Both the position numbers and the translations under genes were made by a program. From Saprospiraceae bacterium (GTDB taxonomy: Bacteria; Bacteroidota; Bacteroidia; Chitinophagales; Saprospiraceae), in contig JANQLV010000029.1 of the NCBI GenBank assembly GCA_028280415.1, forward strand, positions 161,680 to 225,679: a stretch of 64,000 nt of DNA. Direction: 5' to 3'. Below the pieces are notes generated by a model. That model saw only the letters and a list, made by a program, of their open reading frames with translations, made no database searches and was not told the origin of the DNA. Positions 63,627 through 64,000 of this stretch are shown piece by piece (positions within the stretch are counted from its first letter, which is position 1; the number at the start of each line of letters is the position of its first letter).

Positions 63627-64000
63627 AAGATATGAGGTCATAAGTGACCTTATAACGAGTGAGTGAGGCCAGTTTATTGGGGGGTAAAGTTGGCCTCATA
63701 TACTCACTTGATTGTTGAAAATTAAATATTAAAGAACTGATTTTTGCTATTCCCCCCTGTGGAATCCCCCCTGGCAAATAGTGAACATAAAAGGGAAAAA
63801 TGCAAAGATCTTAGGGTCAATAGTGACTCTAAACGAGTGAGTGAGACCAACTTATTGGGGGGTAAGGTTGGTCTCATGTACTCACTTGACTGTTGAAAAT
63901 TAAATGCTAAAGAACTGATTTTTGCTATTCCCCCCTGTGAAATCCTCCCTGGCAAATAGTGAACATAAAAGGGAAAAATGCAAAGATCTTAGGGTCAATA
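63627..64000. repeat. Tandem 178-bp structured repeats, running off the window end
   Basis: Two full units and the start of a third, offset 178 bp (for example AACGAG at 63654 and 63832; TTAGGGTCAATA at 63811 and 63989). Each unit has two hairpins: a 9-10-bp stem (63631-63654; 63811-63832) and a long stem with a bulge of four on the 3' side and a G6 loop (63656-63710; 63834-63888), then two C-rich runs (63752-63757, 63766-63771 in unit 1). The stems keep pairing through paired substitutions. 178 is not a multiple of three, so the repeats are not coding. Confidence 0.85.

Noticed and set aside
63722..63955. 77-residue minus-strand frame across the 178-bp repeats
   Set aside because: The repeat length is not a multiple of three, so the frame differs between units and conservation is in paired bases, not codons.
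63627..64000. CRISPR array or integron attC sites
   Set aside because: Units are near-identical over their whole 178 bp with no variable spacers, and no attC core (GTTRRRY) pairs or integrase gene were seen.
1..64000. tRNA, rRNA, insertion sequences or prophage genes
   Set aside because: I looked for tRNA T-arm patterns, transposase motifs and phage structural genes and found none.

Overview
This window looks like chromosomal DNA of a marine-type Bacteroidota, most likely class Saprospiria (the Saprospira/Lewinella/Haliscomenobacter side). The phylum call rests on what is visible: at least seven proteins end in type IX secretion (T9SS) type-A sorting domains (a PNP motif, then a G-I/V/T/F-Y strand and a short basic tail); several upstream regions carry the Bacteroidota -7 element TAnnTTTG, sometimes with a -33 TTG/TTTG; lipoboxes and DUF4837, DUF5916, choice-of-anchor and PKD-type proteins are typical. 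The class is inference. No rRNA, tRNA, prophage, IS element or CRISPR array was seen.

Layout. 1-13.1 kb: the 3' part of a T9SS cargo gene, ileS, a ROK sugar kinase, an ABC exporter-type ATPase/permease pair followed by two tandem small secreted DUF3299-like proteins, a DUF5916 outer-membrane barrel and a small membrane protein. 13.4-29.3 kb: GH5 glycosidase, odhB, a 3-methyladenine glycosylase, three secreted or lipid-anchored proteins including a subtilase, trhO, a TMTC-like GT-C/TPR membrane protein, a GH3-serine hydrolase fusion and a LolC/E-type permease. 29.3-35.6 kb: a self-contained ECF sigma locus (sigma, membrane TPR protein, divergent T9SS cargo overlapping a periplasmic TPR-CHAT protease). 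35.6-42.3 kb: two tandem cyclophilin lipoproteins, a polyphosphate-glucokinase-like ROK protein, a degenerate M48 peptidase, a TPR protein and an EamA transporter. 42.4-52 kb: a second ECF sigma operon, a porin-like barrel, two CotH-family proteins, a PlsC-like acyltransferase and a choice-of-anchor V protein. 52-64 kb: ligA, a TlpA-type thioredoxin lipoprotein, a VanX-like dipeptidase, a MoxR ATPase, a DUF4837 lipoprotein, a third ECF sigma with a ZAS-TPR anti-sigma, htpG, a small unknown gene, and finally a tandem array of 178-bp structured repeats that runs off the window.

The two most notable things are: (1) the divergent promoters of the sigma/CHAT locus share an exactly spaced bipartite motif, ATGTCACGT-N13-AAAGTTATG, which is best read as the promoter recognised by that sigma factor and links sigma, anti-sigma candidate, T9SS cargo and CHAT protease into one regulon; (2) the terminal 178-bp repeats fold into two hairpins whose base pairs co-vary between copies, pointing to selection on a folded RNA or DNA structure rather than on protein.
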